Shown one piece after another: positions 36,022 through 44,259 of a DNA stretch of 64,000 bases (the first letter of the stretch is position 1; each line of letters begins with the position of its first letter). The notes under the pieces are model-generated. The model made no database searches. It saw only the letters and a program-made list of their open reading frames with translations, and was not told the origin of the DNA. The position numbers and the translations under genes were made by a program. The stretch comes from Nocardia terrae (lineage in GTDB: Bacteria; Actinomycetota; Actinomycetes; Mycobacteriales; Mycobacteriaceae). Where the stretch lies: positions 62,001 through 126,000 of the forward strand of contig NZ_WRPP01000004.1 of assembly GCF_009760405.1 (NCBI RefSeq), in the 5' to 3' direction.

Positions 36022-37635
36022 TTACCGCTGCAGCCAGGTGTCGTGGAACTGGAGCCGGGCCGACGCCTCGAACTTCACCCCGGCGATGTTCCTGCCGACG
36101 CCGATCGCCTGGGACAGCTCGATGGTCGGAATCCACAGCCCCTGGTCGAGCACCGCGGACTGGGCGTCGCCGATGAGCTTGGCGCGCGCGGCCGGGTCGG
36201 TGACCGAAAGCTGCTGGGACAGCAGCGTATCCAGCGGTTCGGCGGGGCCGCGCGCGTTCAGGTTGCGCTGATCCACCGCGAAGGTGGTGCGCAGGATGTC
36301 GCCGTCGGCGCGAGTGGAGTTGTAATAGTCGAAATCGAAGTCCTTGTTGTTCTGGCGCACATTCGATTCCGCCACCGACAGCGGCTCCAGGCGCAGGTCG
36401 AAGCCGACGGCCCGCAATTGCTGCTGGGTCAGTTCGAGAATCGCCTGATTGCCCGCGAACACCGGGGCGAAGATGACGCTCGCCGACAGGCGCTGACCGT
36501 CCTTGACCCGGATGCCGTCCGCACCCGGTACCCAGCCCGACTGGTCGAGCAGCTTCCTCGCGGCGTCCGGGTCGTACTTCACGCGCGCCGAAAGATCCAC
36601 GTAACCAGGCGTTTTGGAAGCCAAGACGCTGGTGGCGACCTTGAACTGCGGCCCCAGCACGGTGTCCACCAGTTCCTTGCGGTCGATGGCCGGCACCAGC
36701 GCCGCCCGCACCGCCGGGTCGCGCAGCGGGCCGCGGGTCACATTGACCTGCAACCCGAACGGGACGCCCGGATTCGGGGTGAACCGCACGCGCGCGCCGC
36801 CCGCCTCGATCTGCGAGATGTCCTGGGGCAGCGCGTCACTGATGGCGTCGAGCTGGCCGGAGGCGAGGCTGCCGGTGCGGACCCCGGACTCGGGGACCAC
36901 GGTGAACACGATCTTGTCCAGATACGCCTCGCCCGGGTTCGCGAAAACCGCCGAACCCCACTTGTATCCGGCGCGCTTGGCCAGCGTCGCCGAGGCGTTC
37001 TGCTTCCATTCGGTGTAGGTGAACGGCCCGCTGCCGATATTCGCGCCCAGGCAGCGCTCATCGGCGGACTTCGCGACGGTGGCGTCGGCCTGGATGCCCA
37101 GCTGCGGCGTCGAAGTCGCCTGCAGGAACTGCGCATTCGGTGCGGCGAAGTCCACCCGGACGGTATGCGGATCGACCACGGTGCTGCCGGTGTAGCCGAC
37201 CAGATAGCTCGCGCCGAGCGGGGCCTTGGCGCCACCGAGGGCGACGATCGAGTCGAAGTTCTTGCGCACCGAATCGGCCGTGAGCGGGGTGCCGTCGCTG
37301 AAGGTGACGCCGTCCTTCAGATGGAAGGTGAAGGACCTCGCATCCGGGGAGACGGACCAGCTGTCGGCCAGCCATGGCTTCACCTCACCGGTGCCCGGGT
37401 CCTGATCAACCAGGGAGTCGACGATCTGACGGGCCACGTAGATCGTCTGATTCGTGGCCGACTGGGCCGGATCCGAGCAGGACGGCGCGCCGGACAGACC
37501 GTAGCGCAGGGTGCCACCCGCCTGCGGCGGACCGGACGGCTCGGCATTGCCGCCGCCGGTATCACCGCCACCGCCACAGGCGGCGAGGGCGAACGCGGCG
37601 GCGACCGCACCGCCCAGTGCGACAACTCTTCTCAT
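36022..37635 (-). CDS. Peptide-type ABC substrate-binding lipoprotein
   Basis: 537 residues, SBP family 5. The signal peptide ends in the lipobox ALAAC, so the mature protein is anchored at Cys20 outside the membrane. SBP_bac_5 marks: PWLADSWSVSPDARSFTFHLKDGVTFSDGTPLTA and DPAVRAALVPAIDRKELVD. Family members bind peptides, nickel chelates, glutathione and other small compounds. Two LLM monooxygenases in the same operon suggest a sulfur-containing ligand. The start overlaps the LLM stop by 4 bases. Confidence 0.9.
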   Translation of the reverse strand: MRRVVALGGAVAAAFALAACGGGGDTGGGNAEPSGPPQAGGTLRYGLSGAPSCSDPAQSATNQTIYVARQIVDSLVDQDPGTGEVKPWLADSWSVSPDARSFTFHLKDGVTFSDGTPLTADSVRKNFDSIVALGGAKAPLGASYLVGYTGSTVVDPHTVRVDFAAPNAQFLQATSTPQLGIQADATVAKSADERCLGANIGSGPFTYTEWKQNASATLAKRAGYKWGSAVFANPGEAYLDKIVFTVVPESGVRTGSLASGQLDAISDALPQDISQIEAGGARVRFTPNPGVPFGLQVNVTRGPLRDPAVRAALVPAIDRKELVDTVLGPQFKVATSVLASKTPGYVDLSARVKYDPDAARKLLDQSGWVPGADGIRVKDGQRLSASVIFAPVFAGNQAILELTQQQLRAVGFDLRLEPLSVAESNVRQNNKDFDFDYYNSTRADGDILRTTFAVDQRNLNARGPAEPLDTLLSQQLSVTDPAARAKLIGDAQSAVLDQGLWIPTIELSQAIGVGRNIAGVKFEASARLQFHDTWLQR

Positions 37636-38717
37636 GACAGGTCTCCGCTTCGGGGATCTCCGGAGGGGTAGCGCTCGGCGCCGAGCGGACGGCTCGGAAC
37701 GCGGCGGCGCAGGTCAGGGGCGACCTCGGCCTGGAACAGCTCGAGGCTGTCGTAGTGCTGGGCCTCGGTGCGGCCGTCGGCGTCCGCGCTCAGGTGGATC
37801 ACCTCGTGGCCGAACCGCTCGTGGTAGCGGCTCACCTTGTCCAGCACCTGCGCCGGGCTGCCGATCAGGGCGGAGGAACGCTCGGCGAAATCCTCGACCG
37901 AGTCGAACACGATGGGCACGTTGAACTTTCGCGCGATGGTCTGCCGCGCCTCGAAGATCGGCCGGTAGATGTCCAGGGCCTCCTGGGAGGTGCCGGTCAC
38001 CAGGAAGCCCGCCGTGCCCGCGCCCACCAGCGCCTCGGCCGGATCGTGACCGTAGGCGGCCCAGCGCTCCCGGTAGTGGTCGATCAGCTCGGCGTACGGC
38101 TCGATCGGGTAGGTGACATTGGCGGAGAACAGCGGATCACCTTGCTGTGCTGCGTAATCCGCCGACTCACGGCTGGTCGCGCTGCCGTGCCAGATGCGCA
38201 GTCGCGGCTGCAGCGGGCGGGGCAGCGCCTTGGCCTCGGTCAGCGCCGGCCGGAATCGGCCCTCCCAGGTGACGCTGTCGCTGTCCCAGAGCTTGCGGAA
38301 CAGCTCATAGCCCTCGCGATTGCGGTCCCACTGGTCGTCGGTGGTGACGTGGAAGAGCTTGGCCTGCGCCGCGCCGTTGCCCTTGCCGATGATCAGTTCC
38401 AGCCGGCCGTCGGAGAGGTTGTCCAGGGTGGAGTAGTCCTCGAAGGCGCGCACCGGATCCAGCAGGCTCAGCGTGGTGACACCGGTGAACAGGGCCAGCC
38501 GCGAGGTGACCGCGGCGAGGTGACTCAGCACCACCGGCGGGGCGGCGGAGATGAACGGATCCTCGTGCCGTTCCCCGACCGCGAAACCGTCGTAGCCGAG
38601 ATCCTCGGCCAGCCGGGCGCTGTCGACCACCCGGCGCAGGCGCTGCCGGGGCGACTCGGTGGCGCCCGTGACAGCGTCCGGGGTGTGTGTGATCAGGGTC
38701 AGGAGCAGGAATTTCAT
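37632..38717 (-). CDS. LLM-class flavin-dependent monooxygenase
   Basis: 361 residues. Luciferase-like barrel marks: SARLAEDLGYDGFAVGERHEDPF, LALFTGVTTLSLLDPVRAFEDYSTLDNLSDGRLELIIGKG and IGSPAQVLDKVSRYHERFGHEVIHLS. It is only distantly similar to the LLM protein at 30274, so the operon has two different monooxygenases. It is coupled by ATGA to the acetyltransferase before it and to the lipoprotein after it. In Bacillus, an acetyltransferase and LLM monooxygenases act in sequence on S-alkyl-cysteines; the same logic is inferred here. Confidence 0.85.
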   Translation of the reverse strand: MKFLLLTLITHTPDAVTGATESPRQRLRRVVDSARLAEDLGYDGFAVGERHEDPFISAAPPVVLSHLAAVTSRLALFTGVTTLSLLDPVRAFEDYSTLDNLSDGRLELIIGKGNGAAQAKLFHVTTDDQWDRNREGYELFRKLWDSDSVTWEGRFRPALTEAKALPRPLQPRLRIWHGSATSRESADYAAQQGDPLFSANVTYPIEPYAELIDHYRERWAAYGHDPAEALVGAGTAGFLVTGTSQEALDIYRPIFEARQTIARKFNVPIVFDSVEDFAERSSALIGSPAQVLDKVSRYHERFGHEVIHLSADADGRTEAQHYDSLELFQAEVAPDLRRRVPSRPLGAERYPSGDPRSGDLS

Positions 38718-39223
38718 GCCGGGACCGCCTGCGCGTCCTCGTCGACGACGAGCCGCTTCTCGAAGGGATGCACGTAGCCGACCTGCTCTTTCACGTCGCG
38801 CGGCAGGGCCGTGTATCCCGCAGCCGTGTACAGGGCGACCGCTTCGGGCTGCCGCGGTCCCGTGGTGAGGTAGACGCGCCGATATCCGCGCCGCGCGATC
38901 TCGGCCTCCAGCTGTTCGAGCACGAAGCGGCCCAGCCCTTGGCGCCGATGCTCGCTGGAGGTCCAGATTCGCTTCAGCTCCGCGGTTTCCGCGTCGAAGC
39001 GCTGGAACGCGCCGCCCGCGACGGGTTCACCGTTCTCCACAACGATCAACAGGTCCCCGTGCGGCGGTGCGAAGTGCTCGGGCGAGTACCCGAGCAGATC
39101 CGCGTGCACCTCACCCGGGGTGCCGCCGTAGCGGCTGCTGTACTCGATGGCCAGCTCAGCCAGCAGCGGCGCGGCCAGCGGATCGTGCTGCCCGACATGG
39201 AATACGCTGCGCGACATGCTCAT
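38714..39223 (-). CDS. GNAT-family N-acetyltransferase
   Basis: 169 residues, one GNAT domain. The acetyl-CoA loop is RRQGLGRFVLEQLEAE (motif A, Q/RxxGxG/A), followed by YLTTGPRQPEAVALYTAAGYT and a C-terminal EKRLVV strand. It could acetylate the amino group of an imported amino-acid-like sulfur compound, as SnaA does for S-alkyl-cysteine in Bacillus. That role rests on the neighbours: a polar amino acid importer upstream and an LLM monooxygenase downstream. Both ends overlap neighbours by 4 bases. Confidence 0.82.
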   Translation of the reverse strand: MSMSRSVFHVGQHDPLAAPLLAELAIEYSSRYGGTPGEVHADLLGYSPEHFAPPHGDLLIVVENGEPVAGGAFQRFDAETAELKRIWTSSEHRRQGLGRFVLEQLEAEIARRGYRRVYLTTGPRQPEAVALYTAAGYTALPRDVKEQVGYVHPFEKRLVVDEDAQAVPA

Positions 39224-40197
39224 CCCTTCTTCTTCGGTAGTCCGGGCGGGTTGATCCGCGACTGCCGCACGGCCTCGCCACCGAGGCCCCAGCGGTCGAG
39301 GACCTGCTTGTAGGTGCCGTGATCGATGGCGTACTGGATGGCCTGCTGGACCGGGCCGATCAGCCCGTTGTCCTTGCGGGTCATGGCGGCGATCTCGGCC
39401 TGCAGGGCGTCACCCGCGCCGGACCAGGTGGTCAGCACCTTGGTGCCGGTGGTCGCGGAGTGGTACTGCGCCGACGGGTTGGGTCCCACGTATCCGTCGA
39501 TGCGGTGCGAGGACAGCGCCAGGTAGTAGTCGGAAGGCTGCTGGTAGTAGGCCAATTCCAGCTTGGGCAGGCCCTCGGCCACGTTCTGCTCGTTCCAGCC
39601 CACCAGCAGCTGCTCCTGATTGGTGCCGGAGGTGACGCCGATCTTCTTGCCCGCCAGCGACTTCCGTTCCTGATAGGTCCAGGTCGAGTCGCCGGGCACC
39701 TCGAGAGCGATATTGTCCAGGCGGTAGGTGGCGAAGTCGTACTTCTCCTTCCGCTCCTCGGTCACCGTGGCGTTGGAGACGAACAGGTCCGCCTCACCGG
39801 AGTCGATCTTCACGAAGTTCTGGGCCCAGTCACCGTTGCGGCGCTCCAGCTTCAGCCCCAGGATGTCTGCGATCACGCTGGACACGTCCACCTCGGAGCC
39901 GATCATGGTGCGGTCGTCGGTCGCGTAGAAGCCCAGCGGCGGGGTCGCGCCGATCGTGCCGGTCACCACCAGCGTGCCGCGGTCACGAATGGCCTGCGGC
40001 ACCTGTGCGGCAATGGAATCCACCTTGTCGGCGTGGACGCGCCCGGCCTGCGCCGGCGTCAGGTCGTAGGTCAGACCGTTCACGCTGCGGGTATCGGAGG
40101 CGCCGCCGTCACCCTTGCCACAGCCGCCGACCAACAGGCTCAGCAGGGTGACGGCAATCAAGGCGCTGGTCCGTCTGCGACGGCTCGCCAGGGACAT
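39220..40197 (-). CDS. Amino-acid-type ABC substrate-binding lipoprotein
   Basis: 325 residues, SBP family 3. The signal peptide ends in lipobox LVGGC (Cys near 26). The ligand domain begins near GTLVVTGTIGATPPLGFYATDD, and DLFVSNATVTEERKEKYDFATYR is the conserved hinge region. An unusual PPGLPKKKG tail ends the protein. With the ATPase and permease upstream it makes a complete polar amino acid importer; cystine and S-modified cysteines are plausible ligands given the operon. Confidence 0.9.
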   Translation of the reverse strand: MSLASRRRRTSALIAVTLLSLLVGGCGKGDGGASDTRSVNGLTYDLTPAQAGRVHADKVDSIAAQVPQAIRDRGTLVVTGTIGATPPLGFYATDDRTMIGSEVDVSSVIADILGLKLERRNGDWAQNFVKIDSGEADLFVSNATVTEERKEKYDFATYRLDNIALEVPGDSTWTYQERKSLAGKKIGVTSGTNQEQLLVGWNEQNVAEGLPKLELAYYQQPSDYYLALSSHRIDGYVGPNPSAQYHSATTGTKVLTTWSGAGDALQAEIAAMTRKDNGLIGPVQQAIQYAIDHGTYKQVLDRWGLGGEAVRQSRINPPGLPKKKG

Positions 40198-40227
40198 GGG
40201 CGGATTCCTTACCTAGTGGGGATGACG

Positions 40228-40992
40228 TCAGAGGACGTGTGCGAGAAAGGCTTTGGCGCGGGGATGCTCCGGGTTGTCCAGTACCCGAGCGGGCGGTCCC
40301 TGCTCGACGATGCGGCCCGCGTCCATCAGCACCACGGTGTCGGCGACCTCGCGGGCGAAGCCGATCTCATGGGTGACGACGACCAGGGTCGAACCGCCGC
40401 GCGCGAGATCTTTGATGACGTCGAGGACCTCGCCGACCAGCTCCGGATCCAGGGCGGAGGTCGGTTCGTCGAACAGCACCACCTCCGGGCGCAGGGCCAG
40501 CGCCCGCGCGATGGCGACACGCTGCCGCTGACCACCGGAGAGCCGAGTCGGATACTCATCGGCCTTGTCCGCCAGCCCGACCCGCGCCAGCAGCTCCAGC
40601 GCCTCGGCGTTCACCTCGGCCTTGGACCGGCGCTGGGTGGCGACCGGCGCGAGCGCCACGTTCTCCCGGACCGTCAGGTGCGGAAAGAGATTGAAGTTCT
40701 GGAAGACGAAGCCGATGCGGGCGCGCTGCCGCAGGATCTCGCGCTCGTGCAGTTCGTAGAGCTTGTCACCCTTGCGGCGGTAGCCGACCAGCTCGCCGCC
40801 GACCCGCACGGTGCCGCCGTCCACCTGCTCGAGATGGTTGATGGTGCGCAGCAGCGTGGACTTGCCCGAACCGGACGGACCCAGGATCACGGTCACCTCA
40901 CCCGGGCGGACCGTCAGATCGATGCCCGAGAGAACCTGATGTTTGCCGAAAGACTTTCGAATGCCGCGTAATTCGATAGCGAATTCACTCAT
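40228..40992 (-). CDS. Polar amino acid ABC transporter ATPase
   Basis: 254 residues from ATG 40992 (MSEFAIELRGIRKSFG), overlapping the permease stop by 4 bases. Walker A GPSGSGKST, signature RLSGGQRQRVAIARAL, Walker B EVVLFDEPTSALDPELVGEV. The length and FQNFNLFPHLTVRENV are typical of GlnQ/HisP/TcyN-type ATPases. It powers the importer made by its two neighbours. Confidence 0.94.
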   Translation of the reverse strand: MSEFAIELRGIRKSFGKHQVLSGIDLTVRPGEVTVILGPSGSGKSTLLRTINHLEQVDGGTVRVGGELVGYRRKGDKLYELHEREILRQRARIGFVFQNFNLFPHLTVRENVALAPVATQRRSKAEVNAEALELLARVGLADKADEYPTRLSGGQRQRVAIARALALRPEVVLFDEPTSALDPELVGEVLDVIKDLARGGSTLVVVTHEIGFAREVADTVVLMDAGRIVEQGPPARVLDNPEHPRAKAFLAHVL

Positions 40993-41864
40993 CGGTGCCC
41001 CTTCGAGAAGTGCCGCTCGATGTAGAACTGAATGACGCTCAGCACACTGGTGAGCAGGATGTACCAAACCGTCGCCACCATGAGCAGCGGCACCACCCGG
41101 CCATTGCGGCCGTAGATCACCTGCACCTGATAGAACAACTCGGCGATCGCCATGACCGACACGATCGAAGTGCCCTTGAACAGGCTGATCACCTCATTGG
41201 CGGCGTTCGGCAGAATTCCGCGCATGGCCTGCGGGACCACGATGGTGAAGAACTGCCGCCGCCACGGCAGCCCCAGCGACCGGGCGGCCTCCCACTGACC
41301 CTGATCCACCGAAATGATGCCGGCCCGGATGATCTCCGCCGAATACGCGGCCTGGTGCAGCGCCAAACCGATGACGGCAGCGGTGAATCCGCTGATCACG
41401 CCATTGGTCCGAAAGTGCGCGAATTCGGGTCCGAACGGAATACCCAGAGACAGCGTCTTGTAGAGGTAGGCCAGGTTGAACCAGAACAGCAGCTGCACGA
41501 TCAGCGGGATCGAGCGGAAGGCCCAGATATAGGTCCACGAAATCGTCCGCAGCACGGGGCTTTTCGAGAGCCGGCCCACGGCCAGCCAGCCGCCGAGGAA
41601 GAAGCCCAGCAGCGTGCCCCAGAACGTGAGCTCCAGCGTCACCTTCAGCGCCGACACCACCGACGCGGCCGTGAAGTACTGGGCGAAGGTGCTCCAGTCC
41701 CAGCCCGGATTGCTGATCAGCCCGTGCGCGAACTGGGCGACCACCACCAGCGCGATCGCCGCCGTGGCCCAGCGCCACGGGTGGCGGGTCCGGACGATCG
41801 GCAGGCCGCCGTCATCGTGCTCGTGCGCCGCCTCCGGCTGCGCCGATACCACCAGGGTGCTCAT
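40989..41864 (-). CDS. Polar amino acid ABC transporter permease
   Basis: 291 residues with one hydrophobic segment near 30-50 followed by a HisM/TcyL-type permease domain (FWGTLLGFFLGGWLAVGRLSK, IWAFRSIPLIVQLLFWFNLAYL, EIIRAGIISVDQGQWEAARSLGL). The EAA loop is intact. It serves as the single channel subunit, probably as a homodimer. Its ATG lies 45 bases after the flavin reductase stop, with only a weak ribosome binding site. Confidence 0.92.
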   Translation of the reverse strand: MSTLVVSAQPEAAHEHDDGGLPIVRTRHPWRWATAAIALVVVAQFAHGLISNPGWDWSTFAQYFTAASVVSALKVTLELTFWGTLLGFFLGGWLAVGRLSKSPVLRTISWTYIWAFRSIPLIVQLLFWFNLAYLYKTLSLGIPFGPEFAHFRTNGVISGFTAAVIGLALHQAAYSAEIIRAGIISVDQGQWEAARSLGLPWRRQFFTIVVPQAMRGILPNAANEVISLFKGTSIVSVMAIAELFYQVQVIYGRNGRVVPLLMVATVWYILLTSVLSVIQFYIERHFSKGHR

Positions 41865-41909
41865 ACATCCGACGATACGAACCCGCCACTCCCGTGTCGC
41901 CGGTCACGA

Positions 41910-42458
41910 TCAGGCTGAATTCAATTGACCGACAGTGGATTTCCCGTCCAGAGCGCGGAAACCGCTACGGTGGAAGACCAGCGGTTCCGACTCCGGTCGC
42001 ACGCTCACCCGATGCACCCGCAGCAACACCACCGCGTGATCCCCCGCCGGAACCTGTTCGTGCACGGAGGTCTCCAGCCACGCCGTGGCCCCGCCCACGA
42101 ACGCCGCGTTCCCGTTCCCGGTGTGCAGCTCCACATTCCGGAACCGGTCCCCCCGCCGCGAACTCAACCCCCGCGCCGCCGGTTCCTGCTCACTGTCGAG
42201 CAGACTCAGGCCCAGTCGGCTGGCCTGCTCCAATCGCGGCCACGTCTCCGAGGTGTACTGAATGCAGATCGACACCAACGGCGGATCCAGCGACACCGGC
42301 ACGAAAGTGCTGGCCACCAACCCGTAGGGGGTCCCTCCGATGCGCGCGCACACTGCAACCACCCCACTGGGGAAGTTCGCGAAGGTGCGCCGCAGATCGG
42401 CTCCGTCGACGGCGGAAAGCGCGGTGGCCGCGCCGTGAATCGAGGTCAGCTCGCCCAT
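41910..42458 (-). CDS. Flavin reductase (FMN reductase-like) at the head of the sulfur operon
   Basis: 182 residues from ATG 42458 (MGELTSIHGAA). Flavin reductase domain: LRRTFANFPSGVVAVCARIGGTPYGLVASTFVPVSLDPPLVSICIQ binds flavin, and RFRNVELHTGNGNAAFVGGATAWLE is the second conserved block. It would supply FMNH2 to the two LLM monooxygenases downstream, as SsuE does for SsuD. An in-frame GTG at 42506 adds 16 residues that include FRCCTGS; with adjacent Cys codons just before the ATG this extension could be a coding leader rather than protein, see findings. Confidence 0.85.
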   Translation of the reverse strand: MGELTSIHGAATALSAVDGADLRRTFANFPSGVVAVCARIGGTPYGLVASTFVPVSLDPPLVSICIQYTSETWPRLEQASRLGLSLLDSEQEPAARGLSSRRGDRFRNVELHTGNGNAAFVGGATAWLETSVHEQVPAGDHAVVLLRVHRVSVRPESEPLVFHRSGFRALDGKSTVGQLNSA

Positions 42459-42523
42459 TGATCCAGTGCAGCACCGGAACACGGGCCTCGACAGGGTTCC
42501 GATCACGCCGATTGCAAGACGAA

Positions 42524-42550
42524 CCCCCGTCCACCGAGGGCGGACGGGGG
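42524..42550 (-). terminator. Hairpin after the secreted-protein gene
   Basis: CCCCCGTCC (42524-42532) pairs with GGACGGGGG (42542-42550). It lies between the stop of the secreted-protein gene at 42578 and the flavin reductase start, separating that pair from the sulfur operon. Confidence 0.75.
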
Positions 42551-42577
42551 TCGGGTCCCCAGCTCTCTCGAGCGGAA

Positions 42578-43291
42578 TTACTTCGGCGCGGTGATGTGCG
42601 GCTGGTTGATCGTCACGAAGTAGTTGACGGCGGCCGCGATGGCGACCGGGGCGGTGATCAGGATGTTGCCGGCGATGACGCCGACGAAGCCGAGGGCGCT
42701 CGCGCCGACCAGGCAGCCGACGAGCGGGCCCGCACCGAACATCAGGGCCAGCGGGCCGGTGGCGATACCGGCGGTGACGCCACCGATGGCGCAGCCGACC
42801 GCGGCGGCGCCGAGGCCACCGACCAGGGACGCGACGGTCGCACCCAGGGCGATGGTGTCCTTCATGCGGTTCCAGGCGGCCTGCTCACGGTCGTAGTCCG
42901 ACTTCCACGGAGCCTGATCCTCGTACGGCAGGTTGACGTCCTGGGCCTGGGCGACCGGCTTGTAGGTCGCGTGGTCCATGTCGTACTGCGGGGTCAGCGT
43001 CGCGGTGTGGTCGGAGATGTCCGCCGCGATCGGGAACTCGAAATCGTTGACCTGGAACTTCAGCGGCATACCGGCCACGACATTGCCGTTGGCCTTGAGC
43101 TCCAGGTTGCCGTTCTCCACGACCAGCGAGCCACCATCGGTGCGCAGCACGGTGTTGGTGTCGTTCTGAGTGATCGTGTAGTTGATGCTCGCGTTGTCGT
43201 CGGCGGCCGGCGCGGCGTTCACGGTGCCGGCGGTGACGCCCATGGCAGCGGCCACCAGTGCCGCGGTCGCGGCAACATTCTTGAAGCGCAT
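42578..43291 (-). CDS. Secreted protein of unknown function with glycine-rich C-terminal helices
   Basis: 237 residues. The signal peptide AALVAAAMGVTAGTVNA ends near residue 26. The exported part has a beta-rich domain (NDTNTVLRTDGGSLVVENG, LKFQVNDFEFPIAADISD), then APWKSDYDREQAAWNRMKDTI, then long Gly/Ala-rich hydrophobic segments with conserved Cys (VGCAIGG, VGCLVGAS). Those segments resemble glycine-zipper, pore-forming or membrane-inserting helices. A close paralogue lies directly upstream. No enzyme family is recognised. The RBS GAGGA lies directly next to a perfect 12-bp hairpin. Confidence 0.75.
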   Translation of the reverse strand: MRFKNVAATAALVAAAMGVTAGTVNAAPAADDNASINYTITQNDTNTVLRTDGGSLVVENGNLELKANGNVVAGMPLKFQVNDFEFPIAADISDHTATLTPQYDMDHATYKPVAQAQDVNLPYEDQAPWKSDYDREQAAWNRMKDTIALGATVASLVGGLGAAAVGCAIGGVTAGIATGPLALMFGAGPLVGCLVGASALGFVGVIAGNILITAPVAIAAAVNYFVTINQPHITAPK

Positions 43292-43305
43292 TTCTCGTTT
43301 TCCTC

Positions 43306-43337
43306 ATCAGGCAGTCCGCAGGAATGGACTGCCTGAT
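43306..43337 (-). promoter_or_regulatory. 12-bp hairpin abutting the ribosome binding site
   Basis: ATCAGGCAGTCC and GGACTGCCTGAT are exact inverted repeats with an 8-base loop, ending one base before GAGGA, the ribosome binding site of the 42578 gene. It could gate translation, or could end read-through from the paralogue. A second 11-bp hairpin, 43371-43381 with 43400-43410, follows the paralogue's stop and is the more likely terminator. Confidence 0.55.
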
Positions 43338-43370
43338 CGAAACGGTTCGGCGAGAACGAAAAATGTCTTA

Positions 43371-43410
43371 CGGGTTCCCAAATGGTGAACTCTTCAGAAT
43401 TGGGAACCCG
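43371..43410 (-). terminator. Hairpin after the upstream paralogue
   Basis: CGGGTTCCCAA (43371-43381) pairs with TTGGGAACCCG (43400-43410) across an 18-base loop, 35 bases past the stop at 43445. Confidence 0.6.
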
Positions 43411-43444
43411 CCCGGTCGAACGACCGAGCGGGCTGTAGATCGGT

Positions 43445-44140
43445 CTACTTGGCGGGGGCGAAAGGCTGATTGATCGTCGTGAAGTATTGCACCGCAGCGG
43501 CGATCGCGACCGGGGCGGTGACGAATACCTGGCCGGCGATGGTGCCCAGGAAGCCGACGGTGGAAGCGCCGATCAAGCAGCCCGCCACCGGGCCGACACC
43601 GAACATGGTGGCCAGCGGCAGTGTCGCGGTGGCGAAGACGACGCCGCCGATGACGCAGCCCAGTGCCGCGCCGCCGAGGCCGCCGACCAGGGTGCCGACG
43701 GTCGCGCCGAGGCCGATGGTGTCGCGCAGGCGGTTCCACGCGGCCTGTTCGCGGTCGTACCGGGTCTTCCATGGGGCCTGGTCCTCGTACGGGAGCGCGA
43801 CCGGCCGGTAGACCGCGTGCGCCTCGTCGTACTGCGGGGTCAGGGTGGCCGTGCGGTCGGAGATCCGAGCCGCGATCGGGAACTCGAAATCGTCGACGCG
43901 GAACTTCAATTCCGTCCCCGCGACGGTGGTTCCATTGGCCGCCTTGATCTTCAGCGCGCCGTCCTCGACCACCAGCGAACCGGCGTCCGTCCGGATCACC
44001 GCGCCGGTGTCGGTGGCCTGCTCGGTGTAATTGATGACATCGGATTCGGCGCGGTCCGGTCCGGCATAGGCGGTACCGGCCGTGACGCCGGTAGCCGCGA
44101 TAACCAATGCCGCGATTCCGGCGAATTTCCTCATCTGCAT
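43445..44140 (-). CDS. Secreted protein, tandem paralogue of the 42578 product
   Basis: 231 residues from ATG 44140 (MQMRKFAGIAAL; GGGAAG ten bases upstream). The signal peptide ends near GTAYA. Same plan as its neighbour: DTGAVIRTDAGSLVVEDG, KFRVDDFEFPIAARISDRTATLTPQYD, LPYEDQAPWKTRYDREQAAWNRLRD, then Gly-rich hydrophobic helices with LGCVIGG and AGCLIGAS. The two differ mainly before and after the beta domain, so this is an old duplication. Both face the same way, 153 bases apart. Confidence 0.75.
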   Translation of the reverse strand: MQMRKFAGIAALVIAATGVTAGTAYAGPDRAESDVINYTEQATDTGAVIRTDAGSLVVEDGALKIKAANGTTVAGTELKFRVDDFEFPIAARISDRTATLTPQYDEAHAVYRPVALPYEDQAPWKTRYDREQAAWNRLRDTIGLGATVGTLVGGLGGAALGCVIGGVVFATATLPLATMFGVGPVAGCLIGASTVGFLGTIAGQVFVTAPVAIAAAVQYFTTINQPFAPAK

Positions 44141-44259
44141 TCTGGTACTGCTTCCCACTGCCGCTAACGTGAACTGTCGGCGGCAAGCATCAAGCAACCT
44201 CCGAGATTTCTGGAGGTTAAAAACCAGCTTGATTCGATCCGGGCGAACCGGGCGCGGAC

